Of a stretch of 64,000 nt of DNA, positions 52,242 to 61,154 are shown piece after piece. The notes beneath the pieces were generated by a model that worked only from the letters and a program-made list of their open reading frames with translations, searched no databases and was not told the origin of the DNA. Position numbers and translations under genes: made by a program. The stretch's first letter is position 1; each line of letters starts with the position of its first letter. Origin of the DNA: Streptomyces cynarae (GTDB lineage: Bacteria > Actinomycetota > Actinomycetes > Streptomycetales > Streptomycetaceae); assembly GCF_025642135.1 (NCBI RefSeq), contig NZ_CP106793.1, positions 7,532,001 to 7,596,000 of the forward strand, written 5' to 3'.

Positions 52242-53195
52242 ATGCGCACCCTCCTGGTCGTCCTCTTCGACGGCGTTCAGAGTCTTGACGTCACCGGCCC
52301 GGTGGAGGTCTTCGCGGGCGCCGAGCTGCGCCGCCCCGGGTCCTACCGCCTCGTCACCGCCTCCCTGGACGGCGGCCCTGTCCGCACCTCCAGCGGCCTC
52401 ACGCTGGCGGCCGACCACGCCCTCTGCGACGCGCCCGCCCCGCACACCCTGATCGTTCCCGGCGGTCAGGGCAGCCGGCACCCCGATGAGCGCCTGCTCG
52501 ACTGGCTGCGGGAACACGGTCCCCGCGCCGACCGTCTGGTCTCCGTCTGCACCGGCGCCGTCCTGCTGGCCCGCGCGGGCCTCCTCGACGGGCGCCGGGC
52601 CACGACCCACTGGGCGTACTGCGACACGCTGGCCCGCCACCATCCGGAGATCGAGGTCGACCCCGACCCCATCTACGTACGCGACGGACACGTCGCCACC
52701 TCCGCCGGCGTCACCTCCGGCATCGACCTCGCCCTGGCCCTCGTCGAGGAGGACCTGGGTCGTGACACCGCCCTGACCATAGCCCGCCACCTGGTCGTCT
52801 TCCTGCGCCGCCCCGGCAACCAGGCCCAGTTCAGCGCTCAGCTCGCCGCCCAGACCGCGCGGCGCGAGCCCTTGCGCGAGGTCCAGCAGTGGATCAGCGA
52901 GCACCCGGACGACGACCTCACCGTGGAGGCGCTCGCCGCCCGGGCCCGGCTGTCGCCCCGTCACTTCGCCCGCGCCTTCCAGGCCGAGACAGGGATGCCC
53001 CCGGGCCGCTATGTCGACCGCGTCCGCCTCGAACACGCCCGCCGTCTGCTGGAGGACACCGGCGACGGCGTGGAGGAGATCGCCCGCGCCAGCGGCTACG
53101 GCACCCCGGAGGCCATGCGGCGTGCCTTCGTCAAGGCCCTCGGGGCCTCCCCGGCGGAGTACCGCCGCCGGTTCCGCCCCGCCACCACCCCCTGA
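52242..53195 (+). CDS. GlxA-family AraC regulator with DJ-1/PfpI domain
   Basis: A 317-residue regulator. Residues ~1-190 are a DJ-1/PfpI domain (VVLFDGVQSLDVTGPVEVF; VCTGAVLLARAGLL with the nucleophile-elbow Cys), and ~215-310 is an AraC HTH pair (LTVEALAARARLSPRHFARAF and EIARASGYGTPEAMRRAF). Such proteins often control amide, choline or aldehyde-related genes. It is followed, 12 bp later, by a stand-alone DJ-1 protein, which is probably its partner or target. ATG at 52242; the frame upstream has no domain. Confidence 0.9.
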   Translation: MRTLLVVLFDGVQSLDVTGPVEVFAGAELRRPGSYRLVTASLDGGPVRTSSGLTLAADHALCDAPAPHTLIVPGGQGSRHPDERLLDWLREHGPRADRLVSVCTGAVLLARAGLLDGRRATTHWAYCDTLARHHPEIEVDPDPIYVRDGHVATSAGVTSGIDLALALVEEDLGRDTALTIARHLVVFLRRPGNQAQFSAQLAAQTARREPLREVQQWISEHPDDDLTVEALAARARLSPRHFARAFQAETGMPPGRYVDRVRLEHARRLLEDTGDGVEEIARASGYGTPEAMRRAFVKALGASPAEYRRRFRPATTP

Positions 53196-53206
53196 AAGGG
53201 ACCTTC

Positions 53207-53842
53207 ATGCAGATCGCCATGGTCGTCTACGACCGCTTCACCGCCCTCGACGTCGTCGGGCCCTACGAGATCCTCAGCCGTCTGCCGGACGCCCGCGTCG
53301 ACTTCGTCGCCGAGCGGCCGGGCGCCGTCCGCACCGACACGGGATTCCTCGCCCTCACCGCCGACAAGGCCCTGCGGGAGGTGCCCCGCCCCGACATCGT
53401 CGTGGTGGCGGGCGGCCCCGGCACGCTCGCGCAGCTGGAGAACGAGGCCCTGGCTGAGTGGCTGCGCGCGGCCGACGCGACCAGCGCCTGGACGACCTCC
53501 GTCTGTTCCGGGTCGCTGCTGCTGGCGGCCGCCGGCCTGCTGCGCGGACGGCGGGCGACCAGTCACTGGATCGCGCGGGACCTGTTGCGCCGGTACGGCG
53601 CCGAGCCGACCGGGCAGCGAGTGGTCTTCGACGGCAAGTACGTCACCGCCGCCGGGGTCTCCTCAGGCATCGACATGGCGCTCACCCTGGTCGGCAGGAT
53701 CGGCGGCGACGAGCACGCCCAGGCCGTGCAGTTGCTGACCGAGTACGACCCGCAGCCGCCCTACGACGCCGGGTCGCCCGAGAAGGCGCCCGCGCATCTC
53801 GTCGAGGAGTTCCGCGCCTCCAGCCGGTTCAGCCTGACGTAG
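53207..53842 (+). CDS. DJ-1/PfpI family protein
   Basis: A 211-residue DJ-1/PfpI family protein (YDRFTALDVVGPYEIL; TTSVCSGSLLLAAAGLLRG with the nucleophile Cys). It resembles isonitrile hydratase-like members and lacks an HTH. It follows the GlxA-type gene by 12 bp and probably shares its transcript. Its 3' end overlaps the convergent enoyl-CoA hydratase gene by 14 bp. Confidence 0.88.
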   Translation: MQIAMVVYDRFTALDVVGPYEILSRLPDARVDFVAERPGAVRTDTGFLALTADKALREVPRPDIVVVAGGPGTLAQLENEALAEWLRAADATSAWTTSVCSGSLLLAAAGLLRGRRATSHWIARDLLRRYGAEPTGQRVVFDGKYVTAAGVSSGIDMALTLVGRIGGDEHAQAVQLLTEYDPQPPYDAGSPEKAPAHLVEEFRASSRFSLT

Positions 53843-54578
53843 TCCAGGTGAAGCGCGGCGCGCGGCGCTCAAGGAACGCGGCGACGCCCTCCGCGGTGTC
53901 GCCGCTGCCGCGCGCCTGCTCCATCCAGTACGCCTCGCGGTGCGTGCGGCCGTTCGCGAACTCCTTGGCCGCGGCCTGCGTCAGCTGCGAGCGGGCGGCC
54001 AGGACGCTGGTGAACTCGGTGACCCGCTTGTCCAGTTCGCCCTCGGGCAGCAGCTCGTCGACGAGACCGGTGCGCAGCGCGCGCCCGGCGTCGATCAACT
54101 CGCCGGAGAACAGCAGGTACTTGGTGTTCGCCGGGCCGACCAGCGCGGCCAGTCGGCGGGTGGCGGAGGCCGGGTAGACGATCCCGAGCTTCGCGGGCGT
54201 CACCCCGAACAGCGCACCTTCCTCGGCGAACCGCAGATCGCAGGCGGCCGCAAGCTGGGCGCCGCCGCCCACACAGTGCCCACGCACCGCGGCCAGCGTC
54301 GGCTTGGGGAAGGCGGCCAGCGCCTCCTCCGCGAGCACGGCCAGGCGCTGCGCCTCCTCGGGGGAGTCCTGGAGCGTGGAGATGTCGGCGCCCGCGCAGA
54401 ACGTTCCGCCCTCCCCGGTCAGCACCAGTACCCGGACCGTGGGGTCGGCGGCCAGGGCGTCGAGCAGCGGCGGCAGCGTCTCCCACATGGCGGCCGTCAT
54501 GGCGTTCCGCTTGGCCGGATGGTGGATGACGACGGTCGCGACCCCGTCGGCGACGCGGTGCAGCAGCTGGGGCTCCAT
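53829..54578 (-). CDS. enoyl-CoA hydratase/isomerase family protein
   Basis: A 249-residue crotonase-fold enzyme: FCAGADISTL near 60-69 and GHCVGGGAQLAAACDLRF around 95-112. The Glu pair typical of hydratases is not fully clear, so isomerase or other crotonase activity is possible. ATG at 54578. It has no pathway neighbour here. Confidence 0.88.
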   Translation of the reverse strand: MEPQLLHRVADGVATVVIHHPAKRNAMTAAMWETLPPLLDALAADPTVRVLVLTGEGGTFCAGADISTLQDSPEEAQRLAVLAEEALAAFPKPTLAAVRGHCVGGGAQLAAACDLRFAEEGALFGVTPAKLGIVYPASATRRLAALVGPANTKYLLFSGELIDAGRALRTGLVDELLPEGELDKRVTEFTSVLAARSQLTQAAAKEFANGRTHREAYWMEQARGSGDTAEGVAAFLERRAPRFTWTTSG

Positions 54579-54776
54579 ACGCCGGATGCTATCCGCAGCC
54601 GTCGAAGGCTCGACGAACGCGTACAACCCGAAGAGTTCGCAAGGTGGCGCGGCAGGGAGCAGGAGCGGTCACACAACTGACCGTGTCATACGCCAATGGT
54701 CAGATGTCGTCGATACTTGCTGACTTGTGTTCAGTCTTTTGGGACGGACCAGCGCATTCCCAACACTCGAGGTGTG

Positions 54777-55319
54777 GTGACAATCGAGCGCAAGGGTGGC
54801 GACCGGACGATGGAGAACGAAGGGCGAGGGTCCGGCCCACGCCCTGAAGGCGGCGGAAGGGCGCCGGAAGGCGTGAGGCCGACGGGACCGCTGCCGTACG
54901 AGGGGGTGTGGCGGTTCACCGCCGCCGCCGTGGACGCCTCGGTGCCGCAGGCGCGGCACGCGGTGCGGGACCTGCTCGTCCGCCAGGGCGTGCCGGTCTC
55001 TGACGACACCGTGCAGGCGCTGTTGCTGATCGTCTCCGAGCTGGTCACCAACGCGGTCCGGCACGCGGCGCTGCTGTCGCCGATGCTCGCCGTGGAGGTC
55101 GCCGTCGGCCCCGAGTGGGTGCGGGTGGCGGTGGAGGACGACCACCCCTACCGCCCGAGCGCGCTGGAGGCGGACCACGGCCGCACCGGGGGTCGGGGAC
55201 TGCTCCTGGTGCGGGAGGTGACGAGGGAGGCCGGCGGGGTGTGCGACGTCGAGCACACGGCCGGCGGCGGCAAGGTGATCTGGGCCGCGCTTCCGCTCAA
55301 GCCCACGGGCGTCTTCTGA
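54777..55319 (+). CDS. ATP-binding protein, anti-sigma (HATPase) type
   Basis: A 180-residue GHKL ATPase of the RsbW/SpoIIAB-like kind: ELVTNAVRHA (N box) and GGRGLLLV (G2). A ~45-residue disordered N-terminus precedes the domain. These proteins are usually anti-sigma factors or kinase partners. No sigma or antagonist gene is adjacent. The GTG at 54777 has GAGG very close (four bases), so ATG at 54810 is an alternative. Confidence 0.75.
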   Translation: MTIERKGGDRTMENEGRGSGPRPEGGGRAPEGVRPTGPLPYEGVWRFTAAAVDASVPQARHAVRDLLVRQGVPVSDDTVQALLLIVSELVTNAVRHAALLSPMLAVEVAVGPEWVRVAVEDDHPYRPSALEADHGRTGGRGLLLVREVTREAGGVCDVEHTAGGGKVIWAALPLKPTGVF

Positions 55320-55366
55320 GCCGGCAGGGACGTCCACCGAGCCGGTCCGGCATCCGCGGACCGTGC

Positions 55367-55395
55367 GGGTCCGTCCGGGCGGGCCGGACGGACCC
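55367..55395. terminator. bidirectional terminator hairpin
   Basis: A 12-bp perfect stem (55367-55378 with 55384-55395, 5-nt loop) lies between the convergent ATPase and idi genes. Confidence 0.75.
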
Positions 55396-55400
55396 CCGCT

Positions 55401-55994
55401 TCACCAGCCCGCGGAGGGCCCGGTCAGCTCCCTGATCGCGGGCCGCGCCGCGTCCAGGACCGTCATGAACCACGACGAGAACCTGTCCTCGGCGTGCCGC
55501 TGGGCCAGCTCCTCCGTGGTCACGAACGCCGTCGCCCCGACCTCCTCCGGGTCCGGGTGCAGGGGGGACTGCACCAGGCCGACGAAGAGGTGGTTGTACT
55601 CCTGCTCCACCAGGCCCGAGTCCGGATCCGGATGGTTGTAGCGGACCGTGCCCGCCTCGGCGAGCAGCGACGGGGAGACGCCCAGCTCCTCGTACGTCCG
55701 CCGGGCCGCCGCCGCGAACGGCGCCTCACCCGGGTAGGGGTGGCCGCAGCAGGTGTTCGACCAGACGCCGGGGGAGTGGTACTTGCCCAGCGCCCGCTGC
55801 TGGAGCAGCAGCCGGCCCCGCTCGTCGAAGAGGAACACCGAGAACGCCCGGTGCAGCCGGCCCGGCGGCTGATGGGCGGCGAGCTTCTCGGCGGTGCCGA
55901 TCGTGGTGCCGTTCTCGTCGACCAGCTCCAGCATGACGGCTTCGGCGGTGCCGTTCGGCGAACGGTGCGTCGCGGTGGCAGGTGTGATCGGCAT
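55401..55994 (-). CDS. idi: isopentenyl-diphosphate delta-isomerase type I
   Basis: A 197-residue Nudix-fold IPP isomerase. NTCCGHPYPGE (metal and catalytic Cys region) and RTYEELG (metal Glu) are intact, with PGRLHRAFSVFLFD at the start. It interconverts isopentenyl and dimethylallyl diphosphate, feeding terpenoid synthesis. I recall a near-identical S. coelicolor Idi (SCO6750). ATG at 55994 has GAAGG 6 nt upstream. Confidence 0.95.
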   Translation of the reverse strand: MPITPATATHRSPNGTAEAVMLELVDENGTTIGTAEKLAAHQPPGRLHRAFSVFLFDERGRLLLQQRALGKYHSPGVWSNTCCGHPYPGEAPFAAAARRTYEELGVSPSLLAEAGTVRYNHPDPDSGLVEQEYNHLFVGLVQSPLHPDPEEVGATAFVTTEELAQRHAEDRFSSWFMTVLDAARPAIRELTGPSAGW

Positions 55995-56269
55995 ACCCAT
56001 CCTTCGCATCGGTTGTCCAGCCTCAAGTCTGCCGTACGAATCCGGCACTCCCGGCACTTCGCTCCTCCCCGCATGTCCCGGCACGGACGTATCGAAAGCG
56101 GTCCGGGACCACGCGGAGAGGGCGCCAAGAGCGGTCGGATACCTGATCGTGCCCGTCGCCACCGACGGGGAACCACGCGGGAGCGCGCCCACGGCAACCC
56201 GCGCCGGCGCACGCGCCGCGCACCCGTGGCGCAGCCCCGCGTACCCCCGCCGAGGGGCTCGCGTCCCGC
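55995..56269. other. 275-bp intergenic region between galE and idi
   Basis: Both genes run on the minus strand, so the idi promoter is expected here. No hairpin, repeat or RNA gene is clear by eye. Confidence 0.35.
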
Positions 56270-57250
56270 TCAGTCGTGACGTGCCTCCGGGTGGTGCAGC
56301 AGCCACCCCTGCCAGGCCGACTCCACCATGTCGCGCACCCCGCGCTGGGCCCTCCAGCCCAGCTCCCGCTCGGCGAGCGCGGACGACGCGACCGCGCGGG
56401 GCGCGTCCCCGGGGCGGCGCGGCTCGACGACCGCGGGCGTGCCGTCACCGGTCACCTCGCCGATGAGCGTGACGAGCTCCCGTACCGAGACGCCCTCGCC
56501 ACGGCCGACGTTGACCGTCAGGTCGCCCGTCGCGCCCCCGGCCAGCCGCCGGGCCGCAGCGAGGTGCGCCTCGGCGAGGTCGGCGACGTGGATGTAGTCG
56601 CGGACACAGGTGCCGTCCGGTGTCGGATAGTCGTCGCCGAAGATCCGCGGGGCCTCGCCGCGGGTCAGCCGGTCGAAGACCATGGGCACGACGTTGAACA
56701 CGCCCGTGTCGGCCAGCTCCGGCGCCGCCGCGCCCGCCACGTTGAAGTAGCGCAGACACACCGTCGCCATGCCGTGCGCCCGGCCCGCCGCCCGCACCAG
56801 CCACTCGCCCGCGAGCTTCGTCTCGCCGTACGGGCTCATCGGGGTGCAGGGGGTGTCCTCCGTGATGAGGTCCACATCCGGGTCGCCGTACACGGCCGCG
56901 GACGACGAGAACAGAAACCGCCTGATCCCGGCCTCCGCGACCGCGTCCAGCAGCGTGGCGAGACCGCCCAGGTTCTCCCGGTAGTAGTGCGTCGGCCGCT
57001 CCACGGACTCGCCGACCTGCTTGCGCGCCGCGAGGTGCACCACACCGGTCACCTCGTGCTCGGCCAGGACACTCTTGAGCAGCTCGCCGTCCAGCGCGGA
57101 GCCCCGCACCAGTGGAACGCCCTCCGGAAGCCGGGAGCGAACGCCGGCCGAGAGGTCGTCCAGGACCAGGACGCGCTCACCCTCGGCGACCATCGCCCGC
57201 GCCACATGGGCTCCGATGTACCCGGCTCCGCCGGTGATCAGCCATGTCAT
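56270..57250 (-). CDS. galE: UDP-glucose 4-epimerase
   Basis: A 326-residue extended SDR. GGAGYIGAH at 7-15 binds NAD; SSSAAVYG and YGETKLAGEW hold the Ser/Tyr/Lys catalytic group; FNVAGA and RDYIHVADLAEAHL follow. It interconverts UDP-glucose and UDP-galactose, or N-acetyl forms. It is divergent from the envelope cluster starting at 57542 and could supply UDP-galactose to it, but this is inference. ATG at 57250. Confidence 0.92.
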   Translation of the reverse strand: MTWLITGGAGYIGAHVARAMVAEGERVLVLDDLSAGVRSRLPEGVPLVRGSALDGELLKSVLAEHEVTGVVHLAARKQVGESVERPTHYYRENLGGLATLLDAVAEAGIRRFLFSSSAAVYGDPDVDLITEDTPCTPMSPYGETKLAGEWLVRAAGRAHGMATVCLRYFNVAGAAAPELADTGVFNVVPMVFDRLTRGEAPRIFGDDYPTPDGTCVRDYIHVADLAEAHLAAARRLAGGATGDLTVNVGRGEGVSVRELVTLIGEVTGDGTPAVVEPRRPGDAPRAVASSALAERELGWRAQRGVRDMVESAWQGWLLHHPEARHD

Positions 57251-57541
57251 GGAGCCTCACCCTATGCCCGTCCGGCGAACGCCGTCCGGCCCCGCCCGCC
57301 CAGCTGTCGGGAATGGGTGGATCCGCACCCGCGGTTTGTGGCCTGCCCGTCCCATCCCCGATGATGATCGCGGCGGTGGCCGCACAGGCCGGGTTGATCA
57401 GCCCGTGAACGCCCGGTGAACCTGGGCTTCCAGGCATCCGATAGCCTCTGCCGACACGCCGCCCGGCCCCTGCCCGGGCGTACCGCATCGCACACATGAC
57501 CGGCGCCCGTACGCGCGTCGGCCTTCAGGGAGTGAGTTCGT

Positions 57542-59356
57542 CTGTCGACCGCCATCCTCACCGGACAGCCGGTCCCCGGATCGTCGCTCGAGGGCGATCT
57601 GCGGTCCCTCGGCTTCGACGTGCGGGTCGCCACCGGCACCGGTGACGCCGAGGCCCTCCTCGCCGCCGTGCCGGCGGGCCAGCGGGTCGCGATCGTCGAC
57701 GCCCGCTTCGTGGGGCATCTGCACGCCCTGCGCCTCGGTCTGACCGATCCCCGCTTCCCGGCCGCCGCCGTGCCCGGTGCCGTCACCGCCCAGCCCGCCG
57801 CCCGCCCGGCCCTGACCCGTGCTCTGGCCCGCGAGAACTCCGCCACGGCCGGCGGTGCGGCCGTGGTCACCGACAACCTCGCCGAGCGCATCACCGCCGC
57901 CCTCGACGCCGACGGCATCCCGGTCCACCGCCCCGAACTCGGCACCCTGGTCGCCGCCGTCCCCACCGACCCGCAGTCCCGCAACGAGGCCCGGCAGGCG
58001 GTCGCCGCCGTCGACGACGAGGCCGTCCGGCTGCGCAGCGCCGTCAAGGCCCGCGACGGCTTCTTCACCACCCACTTCATCAGCCCGTACTCGCGCTACA
58101 TCGCGCGCTGGTGCGCCCGCCGCGGGCTGACCCCCAACCAGGTCACCACCGCCTCGCTGGTCACCGCCCTCATCGCGGCGGCCGCCGCGGCCACCGGCAC
58201 CCGCGGCGGTTTCGTCGCGGCCGGCGTCCTGCTGATCCTGTCCTTCGTCCTGGACTGCACCGACGGCCAGCTCGCCCGGTACTCCTTGCAGTACTCCACG
58301 CTCGGCGCCTGGCTGGACGCCACGTTCGACCGGGTCAAGGAGTACGCCTACTACGCGGGCCTCGCCCTCGGCGCCGCCCGCGGCGGCGACGACGTGTGGG
58401 CGCTCGCGCTCGGCGCGATGGTCCTGCAGACATGTCGGCACGTGGTCGACTTCGCGTTCAACGAGGCCAACCACGACGCGACCGCGAACACCAGCCCCAC
58501 CGCGGCCCTCTCCGACCGCCTGGACAGCGTCGGCTGGACGGTGTGGGTGCGCCGGATGATCGTTCTGCCGATCGGGGAGCGCTGGGCGCTGATAGCCGTC
58601 CTGACGGCCGCCGCCACTCCCCGTGTCACCTTCGTGGTGCTGCTCATCGGCTGCGCCTTCGCGGCGACGTACACCACGGCGGGCCGGGTGCTCCGGTCGG
58701 TGACGCGCAAGGCGCGCCGCACCGACCGGGCGGCTCGGGCGCTGGCGGACCTCGCGGACAGCGGGCCGCTCGCCGAGCTGCTGACGCGCGTCGCGCGTCG
58801 GGTGTCCTTGCGGGCACCCGCCTGCACCGCCCTGGTCGGCGGCGCCGTCGTCGTGCTCGCGGCCTCGCTCGCCGGATACGGCAGCTGGTGGCCCGTCCTG
58901 GGCGCCGTCTTCTACGTGCTTCAGTCGCCCCTGGCCCTGGCCCTGGCCCGCCCCCTCAAGGGCCCCCTGGACTGGCTGGTCCCCCCGCTCTTCCGGGCCG
59001 CCGAATACGGCACGGTCCTCGTACTCGCCGCGAAGTCCGGGGTGAACGGAGTGCTGCCGGCGGCTTTCGGCCTGGTGGCGGCCGTCGCCTACCATCACTA
59101 CGACACGGTGTACCGCATCCGCGGCGACGCCGGCGCGCCGCCGCACTGGCTGGTGCGCGCGATCGGGGGGCACGAGGGCCGGACGCTGCTCGTCACGGTT
59201 CTCGCCGCAACTCTCACCGCGGCACAGTTCAAGGTCGCCCTCACGGCCCTCGCCGGGTACGTGGCGCTCGTGGTGCTCGTCGAGAGCATCCGCTTCTGGG
59301 TGGCCGCACACAAGGGCGGCGCACCCGCCGTACACGATGAAGGAGAACCCGCATGA
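57542..59356 (+). CDS. large CDP-alcohol phosphatidyltransferase family protein (CTG start)
   Basis: About 604 residues. The N-terminal ~200 form a soluble domain with an ALTG(Q/P)-type start and no clear known fold (probably DUF5941 or nucleotidyltransferase-like). From ~210 there is a CDP-alcohol phosphotransferase domain with CDP-OH-P motif DCTDGQLARY and later Asp residues (~238-264), in several transmembrane helices; further membrane helices follow to ~590. It likely transfers a phosphoalcohol to a lipid or sugar acceptor. In frame the only codons before GTG 57620 are CTG at 57542, preceded by GGGAG, so CTG seems to be the start. Stop overlaps the next ATG (ATGA). Confidence 0.75.
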   Translation: MSTAILTGQPVPGSSLEGDLRSLGFDVRVATGTGDAEALLAAVPAGQRVAIVDARFVGHLHALRLGLTDPRFPAAAVPGAVTAQPAARPALTRALARENSATAGGAAVVTDNLAERITAALDADGIPVHRPELGTLVAAVPTDPQSRNEARQAVAAVDDEAVRLRSAVKARDGFFTTHFISPYSRYIARWCARRGLTPNQVTTASLVTALIAAAAAATGTRGGFVAAGVLLILSFVLDCTDGQLARYSLQYSTLGAWLDATFDRVKEYAYYAGLALGAARGGDDVWALALGAMVLQTCRHVVDFAFNEANHDATANTSPTAALSDRLDSVGWTVWVRRMIVLPIGERWALIAVLTAAATPRVTFVVLLIGCAFAATYTTAGRVLRSVTRKARRTDRAARALADLADSGPLAELLTRVARRVSLRAPACTALVGGAVVVLAASLAGYGSWWPVLGAVFYVLQSPLALALARPLKGPLDWLVPPLFRAAEYGTVLVLAAKSGVNGVLPAAFGLVAAVAYHHYDTVYRIRGDAGAPPHWLVRAIGGHEGRTLLVTVLAATLTAAQFKVALTALAGYVALVVLVESIRFWVAAHKGGAPAVHDEGEPA

Positions 59357-60105
59357 TCGGCCTCGTGCTGGCGGCCGGCGCCGGACGGCGCCTGCGCCCC
59401 TACACCGACACCCTGCCCAAGGCTCTGGTGCCGGTGGGGCCCGAGGGCGCGGAGGACAGCCTCACGGTCCTCGACCTCACGCTCGGCAACTTCGCCGAGG
59501 TGGGCCTGACCGAGGTCGGCGTCATCGTCGGCTACCGCAAGGAGGCCGTGTACGAGCGCAAGGCGGCCCTCGAGCAGAAGTACGGCCTGAAGCTCACCCT
59601 GATCGACAACGACAAGGCCGAGGAGTGGAACAACGCCTACTCCCTGTGGTGCGGCCGTGACGCCCTCAAGGACGGCGTGATCCTCGCCAACGGCGACACC
59701 GTCCACCCGGTCTCGGTCGAGAAGACCCTGCTCGCCGCCCGCGGCGACGGCAAGAAGATCATCCTCGCCCTCGACACGGTCAAGAAGCTCGCCGACGAGG
59801 AGATGAAGGTCGTCGTCGACCCCGCCAAGGGCGTCCAGAAGATCACCAAGCTGATGGACCCGGCCGAGGCGACCGGCGAGTACATCGGCGTCACCCTCAT
59901 CGAGGGCGAGGCCGCCGAGGAGCTGGCCGACGCCCTCAAGGCCACCTTCGAGCGCGACCCGCAGCTGTACTACGAGGACGGCTACCAGGAGCTCGTCAAC
60001 CGCGGCTTCAAGATCGACGTGGCGCCGATCGGCGACGTCCCGTGGGTCGAGATCGACAACCACGACGACCTGGCCCGGGGGCGGGAGATCGCGTGCCGGT
60101 ACTGA
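59353..60105 (+). CDS. nucleotidyltransferase, phosphocholine cytidylyltransferase-like
   Basis: A 250-residue nucleotidyltransferase: LVLAAGAGRRLRPYTDTLPK at the N-terminus is the NTP-binding loop with Lys, and LANGDTV (~114-120) the metal-binding Asp. It probably activates an alcohol or sugar phosphate with CTP (or another NTP), giving the substrate of the adjacent CDP-alcohol transferases. It starts at ATGA overlapping the previous stop and is followed by an overlapping dehydrogenase gene. Confidence 0.85.
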   Translation: MIGLVLAAGAGRRLRPYTDTLPKALVPVGPEGAEDSLTVLDLTLGNFAEVGLTEVGVIVGYRKEAVYERKAALEQKYGLKLTLIDNDKAEEWNNAYSLWCGRDALKDGVILANGDTVHPVSVEKTLLAARGDGKKIILALDTVKKLADEEMKVVVDPAKGVQKITKLMDPAEATGEYIGVTLIEGEAAEELADALKATFERDPQLYYEDGYQELVNRGFKIDVAPIGDVPWVEIDNHDDLARGREIACRY

Positions 60106-61154
60106 CGAGGCTCATCCCCTCGCCGGTCGTCGTGGACATCCGTGCGGGTGCCCTCGACGACCTGGCGGGCGTGCTCGCGGACGAGCGCATCTCCCACTCG
60201 GGCAAGCTCGCCGTCGCGGTCAGCGACGGCTCCGGCGCCCGGCTGCGGGAGCGGCTCTCCCCCAGCCTGCCCGGTGCCACCTGGTACGAGGTCGGCGGCG
60301 GCACCCTCGACGACGCGGTCCGGCTGGCCGGTGAGATGAAGTCCGGCCACTACGACGCGCTCGTGGGGCTGGGCGGAGGCAAGATCATCGACTGCGCCAA
60401 GTTCGCCGCGGCGCGCGTCGGCCTGCCCCTGGTCGCCGTGCCCACGAACCTCGCGCACGACGGCCTGTGCTCCCCGGTCGCCACCCTCGACAACGACGCG
60501 GGCCGCGGCTCGTACGGAGTGCCGAACCCGATCGCGGTCGTCATCGACCTCAACGTGATCCGCGAGGCACCCGTCCGTTTCGTGCGCTCCGGTATCGGCG
60601 ACGCCATCTCCAACATCTCCGCGGTCGCGGACTGGGAGCTGGCCAACCGTGTCAACGGCGAGAAGATCGACGGCCTCGCCGCGGCCATGGCCCGGCAGGC
60701 CGGCGAGGCCGTGCTGCGCCACCCCGGAGGGATCGGCGACAACGACTTCCTCCAGATCCTCGCCGAGGCGCTGGTCCTCAGCGGCATCGCCATGTCCGTG
60801 TCGGGCGACTCCCGCCCCTCCTCCGGGGCCTGCCACGAGATCAACCACGGCTTCGACCTGCTGTTCCCCAAGCGCGCGGCCGCCCATGGCGAGCAGTGCG
60901 GCCTCGGTGCCGCCTTCGCGATGTACCTGCGCGGGGCGCACGAGGAGTCGGCGTTCATGGCCCAGGTGCTGCGCCGGCACGGGCTGCCCGTGCTGCCGCA
61001 GGAGATCGGCTTCACGGTGGACGAGTTCGTCCGGGTCGTGGAGTACGCCCCGCAGACCCGGCCCGGCCGCTACACGATCCTCGAACACCTCGACCTGAAG
61101 CCCGAACAGATCAAGGACACCTACGCCGACTATGTCAAGGCCATCGGTAGCTGA
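60093..61154 (+). CDS. glycerol-1-phosphate dehydrogenase-like enzyme
   Basis: A 353-residue iron-containing alcohol dehydrogenase-fold enzyme of the AraM/EgsA group. AHDGLCSP (~119-126), HEINHGFD and AHGEQCG are the metal-ligand segments of sn-glycerol-1-phosphate dehydrogenases; GGGKIIDCAKFAA binds NAD(P). It would reduce dihydroxyacetone phosphate to sn-glycerol 1-phosphate, a stereoisomer unusual in bacteria, though other keto-phosphates are possible. GTG at 60093 after GGGAG overlaps the previous gene by 13 bp; its end overlaps the next gene by 23 bp. Confidence 0.85.
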   Translation: MPVLTRLIPSPVVVDIRAGALDDLAGVLADERISHSGKLAVAVSDGSGARLRERLSPSLPGATWYEVGGGTLDDAVRLAGEMKSGHYDALVGLGGGKIIDCAKFAAARVGLPLVAVPTNLAHDGLCSPVATLDNDAGRGSYGVPNPIAVVIDLNVIREAPVRFVRSGIGDAISNISAVADWELANRVNGEKIDGLAAAMARQAGEAVLRHPGGIGDNDFLQILAEALVLSGIAMSVSGDSRPSSGACHEINHGFDLLFPKRAAAHGEQCGLGAAFAMYLRGAHEESAFMAQVLRRHGLPVLPQEIGFTVDEFVRVVEYAPQTRPGRYTILEHLDLKPEQIKDTYADYVKAIGS

